The position numbers and the translations under genes were made by a program. Source: Nostoc sp. NMS2 (lineage in GTDB: Bacteria; Cyanobacteriota; Cyanobacteriia; Cyanobacteriales; Nostocaceae). From it: a stretch of DNA of 64,000 nucleotides. The first letter of the stretch is position 1. Each line of letters starts with the position of its first letter. A model generated the notes under the pieces. That model worked only from the letters and a program-made list of their open reading frames with translations. It searched no databases and was not told where the DNA came from. The stretch covers positions 38,362-102,361 of the forward strand of contig NZ_JABXKH010000176.1 of NCBI RefSeq assembly GCF_017115105.1. Direction: 5' to 3'. This document shows positions 7,189-16,052 of this stretch, piece by piece.

Positions 7189-9066
7189 ATGGCTCAGTTT
7201 CTACTTGAGACTGTTTGGCTAGTTCCTTGCTATGCCTTAATAGGTGGCTTGTTAGCTGTGCCTTGGTCGCCGGGAATCATTCGGAAAACGGGGCCAAGAC
7301 CGGCGGGTTATATAAACTTGGTGATGACATTTTTGGCGTTTGTACATAGTGCGATCGGTTTACAAGCAACTTGGAATCAACCAGCCCAAGAAGTATTTAT
7401 TCCTTGGTTATCTACAGCTGGTTTAGACCTCACCATTGCTTTAGAAATATCCTCAGTGAGTGTCGGCGCTTTAGTTGTGATTACTGGTTTGAATTTGCTG
7501 GCGCAAATTTATGCCATCGGTTACATGGAGATGGATTGGGGTTGGGGACGCTTCTATTCCTTATTAGGATTATTTGAAGCAGGATTGTGTGCCCTAGTTC
7601 TGTGTAATAACTTGTTCTTCAGTTATGTAATTTTGGAAGTCCTCACACTGGGAACTTATCTACTAGTTGGCTTATGGTTTAGCCAGCCGTTGGTAGTCTC
7701 AGGTGCAAGAGATGCTTTCTTAACCAAGAGGGTGGGAGACTTATTCTTGCTGGTGGGCGTGTTGGCATTATGGCCCCTAGCTGGAACTTGGAGTTATCCA
7801 GAACTAGCGAAGTGGGCGGCTACTGCTAACGTTAACCCAACAACAATGGCATTGGTAGGTTTAGCCTTAATTGCTGGGCCAATGGGTAAATGTGCCCAGT
7901 TCCCACTGCATCTGTGGTTGGATGAAGCAATGGAAGGCCCAGTTCCCAGTACAATTTTGCGGAATTCGGTAGTAGTTGCTAGTGGTGCATGGGTGCTGAT
8001 TAAACTGCAACCTGTGTTAAGCCTGTCGCCCATAGTTTCCTCCGCTATGGTGGCTATCGGGGTAGTGACATCGATAGGTGCTTCTTTAATTGCGATCGCT
8101 CAAATTGATCTTAAACGCTGCCAATCCTATTCTGTCAGTGCATACATGGGTTTAGTATTCATCGCCGTAGGAACGCAACAATATGAAGCGGCGCTGTTAT
8201 TAGTACTTACCCATGCTATATCCGCAGCCCTGTTAGTAATGAGTACTGGAGGAATTATTTGGAATAGCATTACCCAAGATGTCACCCAATTAGGCGGGTT
8301 GTGGACACGTCGCCCGATTTCAGCAATAGCCTTTATCGTCGGCACTTTGGGGTTAATTGGTTTTCCACCACTGGGTAGCTTTTGGGCGTTAGTAAAACTA
8401 GCTGATGGGTTGTGGGAAACGCAACCTTTGTTAGTGGGAGTAGTGATAACAGTAAATGCTTTGACAGCAGTGAGTTTAACTAGAGAATTCGGTTTAATTT
8501 TTGGTGGTAAAGCCAGACAAATGAGTCAGCGATCGCCGGAAGCACACTGGCCGATGATTTTGCCAATGGTAATTTTACTTGCCTTTAGTCTACATCTTCC
8601 TTTAGTGTTACAAAGCTTATCACTTTTACCGGATTGGGCAACTCTAAATAAAGATGTCGTACTACTTCTAATTTGGTCGAGTATTTCCGGTTGCAGCATC
8701 ACTGGTGTGGTTTATTTAGGCAATATTCCTAAACCAATTCGTCTCCCTTGGAAAGGTTTACAAGACTTGTTCGCATACGACTTTTATACCCCCAAACTCT
8801 ATCGAATAACCATTATTTTTGGCGTTGCCAAAATTTCTCAACTTGCCGATATGATTGACCGCCTTGTAGTCGATGGTATCGTTAATTTGGTTGGTTTATT
8901 TTCGCTATTAGGTGGCGAAGGTTTAAAATACAGCACCTCTGGACAAACTCAGTTTTACGCCTTCACCGTCCTACTAGGAGTGAGCATTTTAGGAATGTGG
9001 GTAGCTTGGCCATTTTGGGGAGTGCAGTTTTTAAATGTGATTTCTCAAATTTCGACAGTTGGGTAG
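7189..9066 (+). CDS. ndhF: NAD(P)H dehydrogenase-like subunit NdhF, CO2-uptake type
   Basis: This is a 625-residue polytopic protein (antiporter-like NuoL/NdhF family) with about 14-16 membrane helices. Family signatures include NLVMTFLAFVHSAIG, LFEAGLCALVLCNNLFFSYV, DAFLTKRVGDLFLLVG, MGKCAQFPLHLWLDEAMEGP and ISALLVMSTGGIIW. The short length and the linkage to ndhD and a CO2-hydration gene point to the NdhF3/NdhF4 type, which forms the specialised thylakoid NDH-1MS complex that turns CO2 into bicarbonate, rather than the respiratory NdhF1. The ATG at 7189 follows GAGGTGGG; an in-frame TTG directly before it is not needed. I cannot tell F3 from F4 by eye. Confidence 0.93.
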   Translation: MAQFLLETVWLVPCYALIGGLLAVPWSPGIIRKTGPRPAGYINLVMTFLAFVHSAIGLQATWNQPAQEVFIPWLSTAGLDLTIALEISSVSVGALVVITGLNLLAQIYAIGYMEMDWGWGRFYSLLGLFEAGLCALVLCNNLFFSYVILEVLTLGTYLLVGLWFSQPLVVSGARDAFLTKRVGDLFLLVGVLALWPLAGTWSYPELAKWAATANVNPTTMALVGLALIAGPMGKCAQFPLHLWLDEAMEGPVPSTILRNSVVVASGAWVLIKLQPVLSLSPIVSSAMVAIGVVTSIGASLIAIAQIDLKRCQSYSVSAYMGLVFIAVGTQQYEAALLLVLTHAISAALLVMSTGGIIWNSITQDVTQLGGLWTRRPISAIAFIVGTLGLIGFPPLGSFWALVKLADGLWETQPLLVGVVITVNALTAVSLTREFGLIFGGKARQMSQRSPEAHWPMILPMVILLAFSLHLPLVLQSLSLLPDWATLNKDVVLLLIWSSISGCSITGVVYLGNIPKPIRLPWKGLQDLFAYDFYTPKLYRITIIFGVAKISQLADMIDRLVVDGIVNLVGLFSLLGGEGLKYSTSGQTQFYAFTVLLGVSILGMWVAWPFWGVQFLNVISQISTVG

Positions 9067-9127
9067 TTAAACACCGTTTTATTACAAGCAAGCAGACAGT
9101 TTCGTTTAATATTTGCAGGATAATTTC

Positions 9128-9850
9128 ATGAGCATACAACATCCCCAAATCAATCTTTCCAGAAGAAGTTTATTCAAGTTTGGTGCAGGTGCGATCGGTA
9201 CAGGTGTACTGACAGCCGGACTTAGCTCAAACTTACTTGCAGCCGAAAAACCCCCAGCAGCCCCAGCAGAAGATGATATTACCCCGGATAAGGCATTGCA
9301 AGAATTATTAGAAGGGAATGAAAGATTTGTTAAAAGAAAACGTAAAAATCCTCATCAAACTTATTCACGTTTAGTCGAAGTTGCCAAAGGTCAAAAGCCC
9401 TTTGCTTCGGTTTTAGGATGTGCAGATTCACGAGTCCCTTCAGAGATTGTTTTTGACCAAGGACTTGGAGATTTATTTGTCTGCCGTGTAGCTGGTAATA
9501 TTGCCACACTAGAAGAAATTGGTAGCCTAGAATTTGGCAGTTTAGTATTAGGCTCCAAAGTTATCATGGTAGTAGGACATGAAAGATGTGGTGCAGTAGA
9601 TGCCGCAATCAAAGGCGCTCAAGTACCAGGACAAATTGGAAGTTTGCTTGCAGCAATTAAACCAAGTGTAGAAAGTTCAAAAGAACAATCAGGAGATAAG
9701 TTAGAAAACGCTTGTAAAGCAAATATTTTGACGCAAGTTAAAAAGTTGAAATCATCGTCAGTTTTATCTGAGTTAATCAAGGCAGAAAAACTGAAAATAG
9801 TCGGAGCTTATTACGATTTAGATACAGGCAAAATCAGTATGGTAAATTAG
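9128..9850 (+). CDS. Tat-exported beta-carbonic anhydrase
   Basis: It is a 240-residue protein with a twin-arginine signal (SRRSLFKFGAGAIGTG, then a hydrophobic stretch and an LLAAE cleavage-like site near residue 39). The beta-class zinc site is complete: CADSR gives Cys98 with the Asp100-Arg102 dyad, and GHERCGAV gives His151 and Cys154. The enzyme interconverts CO2 and bicarbonate and here should act outside the cytoplasm, in the lumen or periplasm. The ATG at 9128 has GCAGGA upstream and is preferred to a TTG at 9113. It lies 61 bp after ndhF and 116 bp before ndhD, all on the same strand, so it looks like part of the CO2-uptake operon. Confidence 0.92.
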   Translation: MSIQHPQINLSRRSLFKFGAGAIGTGVLTAGLSSNLLAAEKPPAAPAEDDITPDKALQELLEGNERFVKRKRKNPHQTYSRLVEVAKGQKPFASVLGCADSRVPSEIVFDQGLGDLFVCRVAGNIATLEEIGSLEFGSLVLGSKVIMVVGHERCGAVDAAIKGAQVPGQIGSLLAAIKPSVESSKEQSGDKLENACKANILTQVKKLKSSSVLSELIKAEKLKIVGAYYDLDTGKISMVN

Positions 9851-9851
9851 C

Positions 9852-9963
9852 TTTTTTGTCCTTTGTCATTGGTCATTAGTCATTGGCTAAGAGTAACTAA
9901 TAAAGGACAAAGGACGAAGAACAAAGGAGAAAGGACAAAGGACGAAGGACAAAGGACAAAATT
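9852..9963. repeat. TTTGTCATT / AAAGGAC heptamer repeats between carbonic anhydrase and ndhD
   Basis: The left part carries TTTGTCCTTTGTCATTGGTC and the right part about seven copies of AAAGGAC-type units (9902-9960). The two are complementary (GTCCTTT against AAAGGAC) and could form a long imperfect hairpin in the transcript directly before the ndhD start codon. Confidence 0.8.
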
Positions 9964-9966
9964 ACC

Positions 9967-11475
9967 ATGTTAAGTGTTTTGATTTGGCTCCCAATTTTAG
10001 CTGCGGCTCTCATAGCAATATTACCTGCAAGTATCCCTAATTATCGTATTCGTTTAACAGCATTAATTTTGTCTGGGATAGTTCTTTTTTGGAACCTGTT
10101 TATCCTGCTAAAATTTGATATCAGTAATCCAGGAATGCAATTTAAAGAGTACTTGCCCTGGAATGAAACACTTGGTTTGAGCTATCAAATAGGTGTTGAT
10201 GGGCTTTCTATATTAATGTTGGTGTTAAATAGCCTACTCACCTGGATTTCTATTTACAGCAGCAGTCAACAAACTGAACGCCCCCGGCTCTTCTATTCCA
10301 TGATTTTATTAGTGAGTGGAGGGGTTGCAGGTGCTTTCCTCGCTGAAAATTTACTGCTATTCTTCCTATTTTACGAACTAGAATTAATCCCCTTCTACTT
10401 ACTAATTTCCATTTGGGGAGGGGCAAAACGGGGTTATGCTGGGATTAAATTCCTGATTTATACTGCGGTTTCGGGAGCATTAATTCTGGCAACATTCTTG
10501 GGTATGGTGTGGCTGAGTGGTTCTACCAACTTTGCTTTTGATTCAGTCTCTACAGAAAACCTCTCAACAGCAAAACAAATCCTTTTACTAGCAGGAATAG
10601 TGTTAGGTTTTGGCATTAAAATTCCCTTAGTTCCCTTCCATACTTGGCTACCCGATGCTTACGTTGAGGCTTCAGCACCAATTGCCATTCTTCTCGGTGG
10701 CGTGTTAGCAAAGCTGGGAACTTATGGACTGCTGCGATTTGGTTTGGGGATGTTTCCTCATGCTTGGAGCATTATTGCACCAACTTTAGCAATTTGGGGA
10801 GCAGTCAGCGCTATGTATGGGGCAGTAATTGCGATCGCTCAAAAAGATATCAAGCGCATGGTAGCATACAGTTCCGTCGGTCACATGGGTTATATCTTGC
10901 TAGGTGCTGCCGCCAGTACTCCCTTAGCACTTGTTGGTGCAGTCGCCCAAATGTTTAGTCACGGTATCATCCTGGCAATCCTTTTCCACTTGGTGGGAGT
11001 CGTAGAAGCCAAAGTTGGTACCCGCGAGTTAGATAAACTCAATGGTTTGATGAGTCCCATACGCGGCTTACCTCTAATTAGCGCCTTACTGGTTTTAGGT
11101 GGAATGGCTAGCGCCGGTATTCCCGGTTTAACAGGATTCATTGCGGAATTTATCGTCTTTCAAGGTAGTTTTTCTGCCTTTCCCATCCCGACTATTTTGT
11201 GTGTAGTTGCTAGTGGATTAACCGCAGTTTATTTTGTTATCCTCCTCAACCGCACTTGTTTTGGCAAACTCGATAACTTCGCCTACTATCCCAAAGTTCT
11301 TTGGTCTGAGAAAATCCCAGCTTTAATTTTGGCAGCTTTTATCATCTTTTTGGGAGTACAACCCACTTGGTTAGTGCGTTGGAGTGAATCTACAACTACA
11401 ACAATGGTGGCTGCAATTCCCTCATTAGAAAAAACCGTAATCTCTGAAGTAGTCGCTGAAATAGGAAATAGATAA
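9967..11475 (+). CDS. ndhD: NAD(P)H dehydrogenase-like subunit NdhD, CO2-uptake type
   Basis: The 502-residue antiporter-like membrane protein (NuoM/NdhD family) has about 13-14 helices. Signatures are YQIGVDGLSILMLVLNSLLT, LLLFFLFYELELIPFYLLI (with the essential Glu), KIPLVPFHTWLPDAYVEA, KDIKRMVAYSSVGHMGYILL and MFSHGIILAILFHLVG. As the partner of the adjacent ndhF it belongs to the D3/D4 class that forms the distal arm of the CO2-uptake NDH-1 complex in the thylakoid. The ATG at 9967 follows the AAAGGAC repeat tract, which itself offers a GGACA-like ribosome-binding site. Confidence 0.94.
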   Translation: MLSVLIWLPILAAALIAILPASIPNYRIRLTALILSGIVLFWNLFILLKFDISNPGMQFKEYLPWNETLGLSYQIGVDGLSILMLVLNSLLTWISIYSSSQQTERPRLFYSMILLVSGGVAGAFLAENLLLFFLFYELELIPFYLLISIWGGAKRGYAGIKFLIYTAVSGALILATFLGMVWLSGSTNFAFDSVSTENLSTAKQILLLAGIVLGFGIKIPLVPFHTWLPDAYVEASAPIAILLGGVLAKLGTYGLLRFGLGMFPHAWSIIAPTLAIWGAVSAMYGAVIAIAQKDIKRMVAYSSVGHMGYILLGAAASTPLALVGAVAQMFSHGIILAILFHLVGVVEAKVGTRELDKLNGLMSPIRGLPLISALLVLGGMASAGIPGLTGFIAEFIVFQGSFSAFPIPTILCVVASGLTAVYFVILLNRTCFGKLDNFAYYPKVLWSEKIPALILAAFIIFLGVQPTWLVRWSESTTTTMVAAIPSLEKTVISEVVAEIGNR

Positions 11476-11485
11476 AAACACTTGT

Positions 11486-11579
11486 AGAGACGGCGATTTA
11501 TCACGTCTCAAATTCTACCAAACGCGATTTATCGCGTCTCAAAATTTATCCCCCAGACGCGATTTATCGCGTCTCTACA
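11486..11579. repeat. Three AGACGCGATTTATCGCGTCT palindromes
   Basis: Three tandem versions of the palindrome (GAGACGGCGATTTATCACGT, ACGCGATTTATCGCGTCTC and AGACGCGATTTATCGCGTCT) fill the ndhD-to-CO2-hydration-gene spacer. Each can form a hairpin, so they may influence mRNA processing or stability. Confidence 0.8.
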
Positions 11580-11596
11580 AAAAATTTACGATTACC

Positions 11597-12904
11597 ATGA
11601 CAGCAATTAAAACAGCAATTAAATTACCACCTTCAAAACACGAATTTGCCGAGGTAATTCATCGCTTAGAAGCAGGCGGTGCAATGTTACCCGATTCTCC
11701 AGAAAATTTAATGCAAATCATCGGTTTATATAAAGCTTATGCGGTGCCGATGGATTTTTACTGGCGTGACCTGCTTTATATTGCTGAAAACGAGTTTTTA
11801 AACCCGATTCCTTTCTTTAAATACTTCTTACCCAAAGAGTATTTAGAACTGCATAATCATTACGCTGGCAATGATGCCGATTTACGAATTTGGCGCGGCG
11901 AAGCTACTGCACATCCAGAACTTTTGGCATTTATCGAGAAGGGTGAAACTTTCAAAATGCCTAAGTTATTGCATCACTTATTCCACGATCGCATTAACAT
12001 GGAGTTTGCTGAAGCTTGTATGCGGGCGATGTTGTGGCACAGAGGGATGGGTGGACAATTTGACCCTTACCTAGATTCAGACGAATACAAAGCCAACGCT
12101 GACCGAGCAATTAAAGCTTATTTTCAAGGAAACCCAGTTATGCTGGGGCTTTACAAGCTGTTCCCCGATATGTTTTTGGAACAGTGCCGCCAGATGTCGT
12201 ACTACGCTAATCTGGGCTTATTCTGGGAAATCATGGCCCCGGTATTCTTTGAAATGTCCGATCGCTATGACGAAGGTACCATTAGCAGCGTCCCAGAGGC
12301 AATGAGCTTCTTAGTTAATGGTATATTTGCGATCGCAGGTCGTCCCATTTATCATCACGTTTACATTCGCGGCGAATGCTACGAAATTATCCCCAAATCT
12401 AAGGGTTTTATGTGGCTATACGAAGCTGCATTACCTTATGTAGAAGCCGTTTTCTACCGCACCGCACCCTTTCGAGGGACAAAATCTTATAATGCTCAAG
12501 CGCGTCAAGTACCAGAAGACCAAAAAGACTTTCACTTTGGTATTCTTTACGCTGATGTATTTCCAGTGGGTACTGCTGGCATTCCCCCCACATTATTAAT
12601 GCAAGATATGTTGCATTTTTTGCCCCCATATCTTGTTGATTATTACAGCCAACATTGCCGGGGTGAAGAAGATATGTTGATTCAGTTGGGAGTTAGTTTT
12701 CAACGCTCAATGTACTGTGTTACTTCTGCGGTAATTCAAGCATTGAGATCTGCACTTTTATATCCTTTAGATGACCCAAATCCCAAGCATTTACAAGCCA
12801 ATCGAGACTTCTTTGAAATGCAGATAAATCGCTTTACTCGTCCTGAATATAACATTCGTGATGCTGCTCGTTTAGGGAGTATTCAAAAGCAAGATTATAG
12901 ATAA
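11597..12904 (+). CDS. CO2 hydration protein of the NDH-1MS complex (ChpX/ChpY, CupA/CupB family)
   Basis: This 435-residue protein belongs to the cyanobacteria-specific CO2 hydration family. Characteristic stretches are PMDFYWRDLLYIAENEFLNP, FFKYFLPKEYLELHNHYAG, RINMEFAEACMRAMLWHRGM and LLMQDMLHFLPPYLVDYY. It binds the NdhD/NdhF arm on the cytoplasmic side and is thought to couple electron transfer to vectorial CO2-to-bicarbonate conversion, working like a carbonic anhydrase. Order ndhF-ndhD-cup is that of the low-CO2-inducible ndhF3-ndhD3-cupA operon in Synechocystis, but the protein could also be the CupB type; I leave the symbol open. Confidence 0.92.
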   Translation: MTAIKTAIKLPPSKHEFAEVIHRLEAGGAMLPDSPENLMQIIGLYKAYAVPMDFYWRDLLYIAENEFLNPIPFFKYFLPKEYLELHNHYAGNDADLRIWRGEATAHPELLAFIEKGETFKMPKLLHHLFHDRINMEFAEACMRAMLWHRGMGGQFDPYLDSDEYKANADRAIKAYFQGNPVMLGLYKLFPDMFLEQCRQMSYYANLGLFWEIMAPVFFEMSDRYDEGTISSVPEAMSFLVNGIFAIAGRPIYHHVYIRGECYEIIPKSKGFMWLYEAALPYVEAVFYRTAPFRGTKSYNAQARQVPEDQKDFHFGILYADVFPVGTAGIPPTLLMQDMLHFLPPYLVDYYSQHCRGEEDMLIQLGVSFQRSMYCVTSAVIQALRSALLYPLDDPNPKHLQANRDFFEMQINRFTRPEYNIRDAARLGSIQKQDYR

Positions 12905-12924
12905 GAGATCCCCCCCATTTATCG

Positions 12925-13016
12925 CAGGGCTGTTTCATTCCCTAAAACCGATAAAATTGCAAGTAGGCTTTGAATTCGGGAGCATCCCAATGTTTCGCAT
13001 AATACTTTTCAAACAT
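12925..13016 (-). pseudogene. Insertion-sequence remnant: terminal repeat plus 24-codon tail
   Basis: The end CAGGGCTGTTTCATTCCCT (12925-12943) is a version of the MITE A terminal repeat. Directly inside it, on the minus strand, an ORF tail MFEKYYAKHWDAPEFKAYLQ is followed by FYRF and a TAG that overlaps the terminal repeat, and it is preceded at once by another stop. This looks like the right end of an autonomous insertion sequence, with the last residues of its transposase, of which MITE A may be the non-autonomous relative. The transposase family cannot be named from this fragment. Confidence 0.5.
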
Positions 13017-13031
13017 CCTCTAAGGGGGTTA

Positions 13032-13155
13032 GGGACTTCCAAATAAAAAAATACTCAACTATTTCTTGTGGGGGTGGGCATCTTGCCCGCCTTTGTATAC
13101 GAGCGGGCAAGATGCCCACCCCACAAGATTGGATAATTTATTTGTTGAAAGTCCC
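13032..13155. mobile_element. MITE D (124 bp) with a long central cruciform
   Basis: Outer inverted ends GGGACTTCCAAATAAA and the inverse of TTTATTTGTTGAAAGTCCC flank a 26/25 bp inverted repeat (13065-13090 and 13103-13127) built on CTTGTGGGGTGGGCATCTTG, with a 12-base loop. The arms differ by a single extra G. Another copy of the ACTTGTGTGTACACCGTAG motif follows at 13174-13192. Confidence 0.7.
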
Positions 13156-13303
13156 TTTGGGCAACTCTAGAAGACTTGTGTGTACACCGTAGGAGTCGGG
13201 GAGGGACGGGTTTTACTACGCAAAACCTCTTAGTAGTCTTTTTATATAGATTTTCCGTCACGGATAATATAAAGGAGTAATATAGCTCCTCACACAAGTA
13301 GCA

Positions 13304-14584
13304 ATGACTTCAACCCTGCGGAATTTAACTCGTCTTCATAGCCCAACCCTGCATCAGTTACCCAATGGTTTGACAATCATCGCGGAGCAGATGCCAGTTG
13401 ATGCTGTAAACCTCAACTTATGGATTAAAGTTGGTTCAGCCGTAGAATCTGATGCCATTAACGGTATGGCTCATTTTTTAGAACACATGATTTTTAAGGG
13501 AACAGAACGATTGGCTAGCGGCGAGTTTGAACGTCGAATTGAAGAACGGGGTGCTGTCACCAATGCCGCTACTAGCCAAGACTATACTCATTACTATATA
13601 ACCACTGCCCCCAAAGATTTCGCCCAGCTTGCTCCACTACAAATAGATGTAGTATCAAATGCTAGTATTCCTGATGATGCTTTTGAACGTGAACGATTAG
13701 TAGTTTTAGAAGAAATTAGGCGTTCTGAGGATAATCCCCAACGGCGGACATTTCGGCGGGCGATGGAAACAGCGTATAATGAGCTACCTTATCGCCGTGC
13801 GGTATTGGGGCCAGAATCGGTGATTGCCGAACTTAAACCCCAACAGATGCGGGATTTTCATAATATTTGGTATCAACCCCAGTCAATTACTGCTGTAGCT
13901 GTGGGCAATTTGCCTGTAGAAGAATTAATTGCGATCGTTGCGGAAGGATTTACAAAAACACTCAGCACAGACGTGATGAATCGCGTCTCTACCCACTCCC
14001 CATTAAATCCTGAGTCACCATTTACAGAAATTGTCCGTCGAGAATTTATAGATGAAAGTCTCCAGCAAGGGAGGCTAGTGATGGTTTGGCGGGTTCCAGG
14101 AATGTCGCAGTTAGATCGCACCTATGGATTGGATGTTTTAGCAGGAGTTTTGGGACATGGAAGGACATCAAGACTGGTGAGAGATTTACGAGAAGAACGG
14201 GGATTAGTTTCTTCAATTTCTGTGAGCAACATGAGCAATCAGCTGCAAGGGACATTTTACATTTCAGCTAAATGTGCAGTAGAAAATTTAGCAGAAGTAG
14301 AGGATGCGATCGCTCAACATATTCGCACAGTCCAAACCGAGTTAGTCACAGAGTCAGAAATTGCCCGTGTACGGCGGCGAGTAGCGAACAGATTTATTTT
14401 TGGCAATGAGACACCAAGCGATCGCACTGGGTTGTATGGTTATTATCATTCCTTGGTGGGAGATTTAGAACCCGCCTTGAACTACCCAGATTATATTCAA
14501 AGCCAAGATGCAACTGACTTAATGCAAGCAGCCAAAGAGTATCTTTCCGCAGATGCTTATGGTGTAGTTGTCGTTAAACCGTAA
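13304..14584 (+). CDS. M16 family zinc peptidase (pitrilysin / processing-peptidase type)
   Basis: At 426 residues it has the usual length of a bacterial M16B peptidase. The inverted zinc motif HFLEH (His57, Glu60, His61) lies in NGMAHFLEHMIFKGTERL. The third ligand is probably a Glu in VLEEIRRSEDNP about 75 residues later. The C-terminal half has the second domain (LAGVLGHGRTSRLVRDLREE, then FYISAKCAVENLAEVEDAI). Members degrade peptides; in cyanobacteria pairs of M16 proteins are often encoded together, but here only one is seen. No signal peptide, so cytoplasmic. It starts after a repeat-rich spacer and is followed by a separate unit. Confidence 0.93.
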   Translation: MTSTLRNLTRLHSPTLHQLPNGLTIIAEQMPVDAVNLNLWIKVGSAVESDAINGMAHFLEHMIFKGTERLASGEFERRIEERGAVTNAATSQDYTHYYITTAPKDFAQLAPLQIDVVSNASIPDDAFERERLVVLEEIRRSEDNPQRRTFRRAMETAYNELPYRRAVLGPESVIAELKPQQMRDFHNIWYQPQSITAVAVGNLPVEELIAIVAEGFTKTLSTDVMNRVSTHSPLNPESPFTEIVRREFIDESLQQGRLVMVWRVPGMSQLDRTYGLDVLAGVLGHGRTSRLVRDLREERGLVSSISVSNMSNQLQGTFYISAKCAVENLAEVEDAIAQHIRTVQTELVTESEIARVRRRVANRFIFGNETPSDRTGLYGYYHSLVGDLEPALNYPDYIQSQDATDLMQAAKEYLSADAYGVVVVKP

Positions 14585-14594
14585 ATTAAAAATG

Positions 14595-14785
14595 GGGAAT
14601 GGGGCACTTGTACTGAGCGAAGTCGAAGTATTGGGAATGGGGCATTGGGCATGAAGAAGAGACAAGGGAGACAAGGAAGAGGAGGGAGACAAGGGAGAGA
14701 CTTGTTCAATAATTCCCCCTTGTCCCCCTTGTCTCCCTGCTCCCCTGCTCCCCTGCTCCCTCATCCCCCTCATCTTCCTCATCCC
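14595..14785. repeat. Purine-rich / pyrimidine-rich low-complexity spacer
   Basis: This stretch contains TACTGAGCGAAGTCGAAGTA (14609-14628), a purine tract made of GAGACAAGG and GAGGAGGG units (14652-14700), then the complementary CCCCTGCTC/CCTTGTCTC pyrimidine tract (14715-14785). The two halves can pair into an imperfect hairpin behind the M16 gene. Confidence 0.75.
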
Positions 14786-14879
14786 TTCAACACCCTGCTG
14801 TACTAATTGAATTGCTGTCACTTTGGTTGAAAGCTAGATAACATTAGATTCGGCGTGTTTACTGTTCGGGAGTGCCAAA

Positions 14880-16052
14880 ATGTCTAAACAGCTGGGTCAA
14901 AAAATTGCACCTACACCTATATCAAATGATATCAATGTAGTGGATTTGATCGATCAATACTTCACTGCTTACAACTCAGCGCGGTTGCGGGAAATCTGCC
15001 AACTTCTGAGTCGTGATGTGCTAACCGAAGGTGTCACGGTGGGAGTTAGCCTTTCGGGTGCGATGACACCGGCAGGATTTGGGGTTTCAGCGCTTGCACC
15101 TTTAATTCGGAACGGCTTTATTGACTGGATGATTAGTACTGGTGCAAATCTTTACCACGATATGCACTACGGTTTGGGTTTTGAACTCTTTGCTGGTAAT
15201 CCGTTTTTAGATGATGTGAAACTACGTCAGGAGGGGACTATTCGCATCTATGACATTATTTTTGGTTACGATGTGCTATTAGAAACTGATGCGTTCATCC
15301 GCAAGATTCTGCAAGGGGAAGCGTTTCAGAAGCGGATGGGAACTGCTGAGTTTCACCATTTACTGGGTAAGTATGTTCGGGAAGTAGAAAAGCAACTGGG
15401 TGTGCAGCATTCCTGCTTGCTGGCTACAGCTTATGAGTACGGCGTGCCTATATATACGTCTTCTCCAGGAGATAGCTCTATTGGGATGAACGTGGCAGCT
15501 TTGGCTTTGGAAGGTTCGCAGTTGGTGTTAGATCCATCAATTGACGTAAATGAAACAGCTGCGATCGCATATAATGCCCGTGAGTCAGGCGGTAAAAGTG
15601 CGGCTGTAATTCTCGGTGGCGGTAGTCCTAAGAACTTTTTACTACAAACTCAACCGCAACTTCACGAGGTATTAGGACTAGAAGAACGAGGACACGATTA
15701 TTTTGTCCAGTTTACCGATGCACGTCCAGATACAGGCGGTTTGTCTGGAGCAACCCCATCAGAAGCCGTTAGCTGGGGTAAGATTGACCCGGAAGAGTTA
15801 CCTAACACAATTGTTTGTTATACCGATAGCACAATCGCTCTACCACTGGTAACAGCATACGTCTTGAATAAGTGCCAGCCTCGTCCCCTGAAGCGTGTGT
15901 ACGACAAGCGAGAAGCAATTCTGGATAAACTGCAAAAAGACTATCTAGCAGCCAAAACCCAATCATCAGATCAGATTCCCGCAGCAGTGGCTGAAAGTGC
16001 TTCACAACAGACAGCGACTTATCCCTGTGGACGGTTAATTCCGAATCATTAG
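14880..16052 (+). CDS. Deoxyhypusine-synthase-like enzyme (possible homospermidine synthase)
   Basis: This 390-residue protein belongs to the deoxyhypusine synthase family. Visible are TVGVSLSGAMTPAGFGVSAL, TGANLYHDMHYGLGF, the NAD-binding AAVILGGGSPKNF, and the active-site segment EAVSWGKI with the reactive lysine at position 301. Bacteria lack the eukaryotic eIF5A substrate, so bacterial members are thought to act in polyamine metabolism; some are homospermidine synthases that move the aminobutyl group of spermidine to putrescine. Many cyanobacteria make homospermidine, so that is a reasonable but unproven role. It is soluble and apparently monocistronic. Confidence 0.85.
   Translation: MSKQLGQKIAPTPISNDINVVDLIDQYFTAYNSARLREICQLLSRDVLTEGVTVGVSLSGAMTPAGFGVSALAPLIRNGFIDWMISTGANLYHDMHYGLGFELFAGNPFLDDVKLRQEGTIRIYDIIFGYDVLLETDAFIRKILQGEAFQKRMGTAEFHHLLGKYVREVEKQLGVQHSCLLATAYEYGVPIYTSSPGDSSIGMNVAALALEGSQLVLDPSIDVNETAAIAYNARESGGKSAAVILGGGSPKNFLLQTQPQLHEVLGLEERGHDYFVQFTDARPDTGGLSGATPSEAVSWGKIDPEELPNTIVCYTDSTIALPLVTAYVLNKCQPRPLKRVYDKREAILDKLQKDYLAAKTQSSDQIPAAVAESASQQTATYPCGRLIPNH

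Noticed and set aside
14519..14821. 100-codon minus-strand ORF
   Set aside because: Encoded by purine/pyrimidine filler and overlaps the M16 gene end; Arg/Gly/Ser/Pro low complexity.
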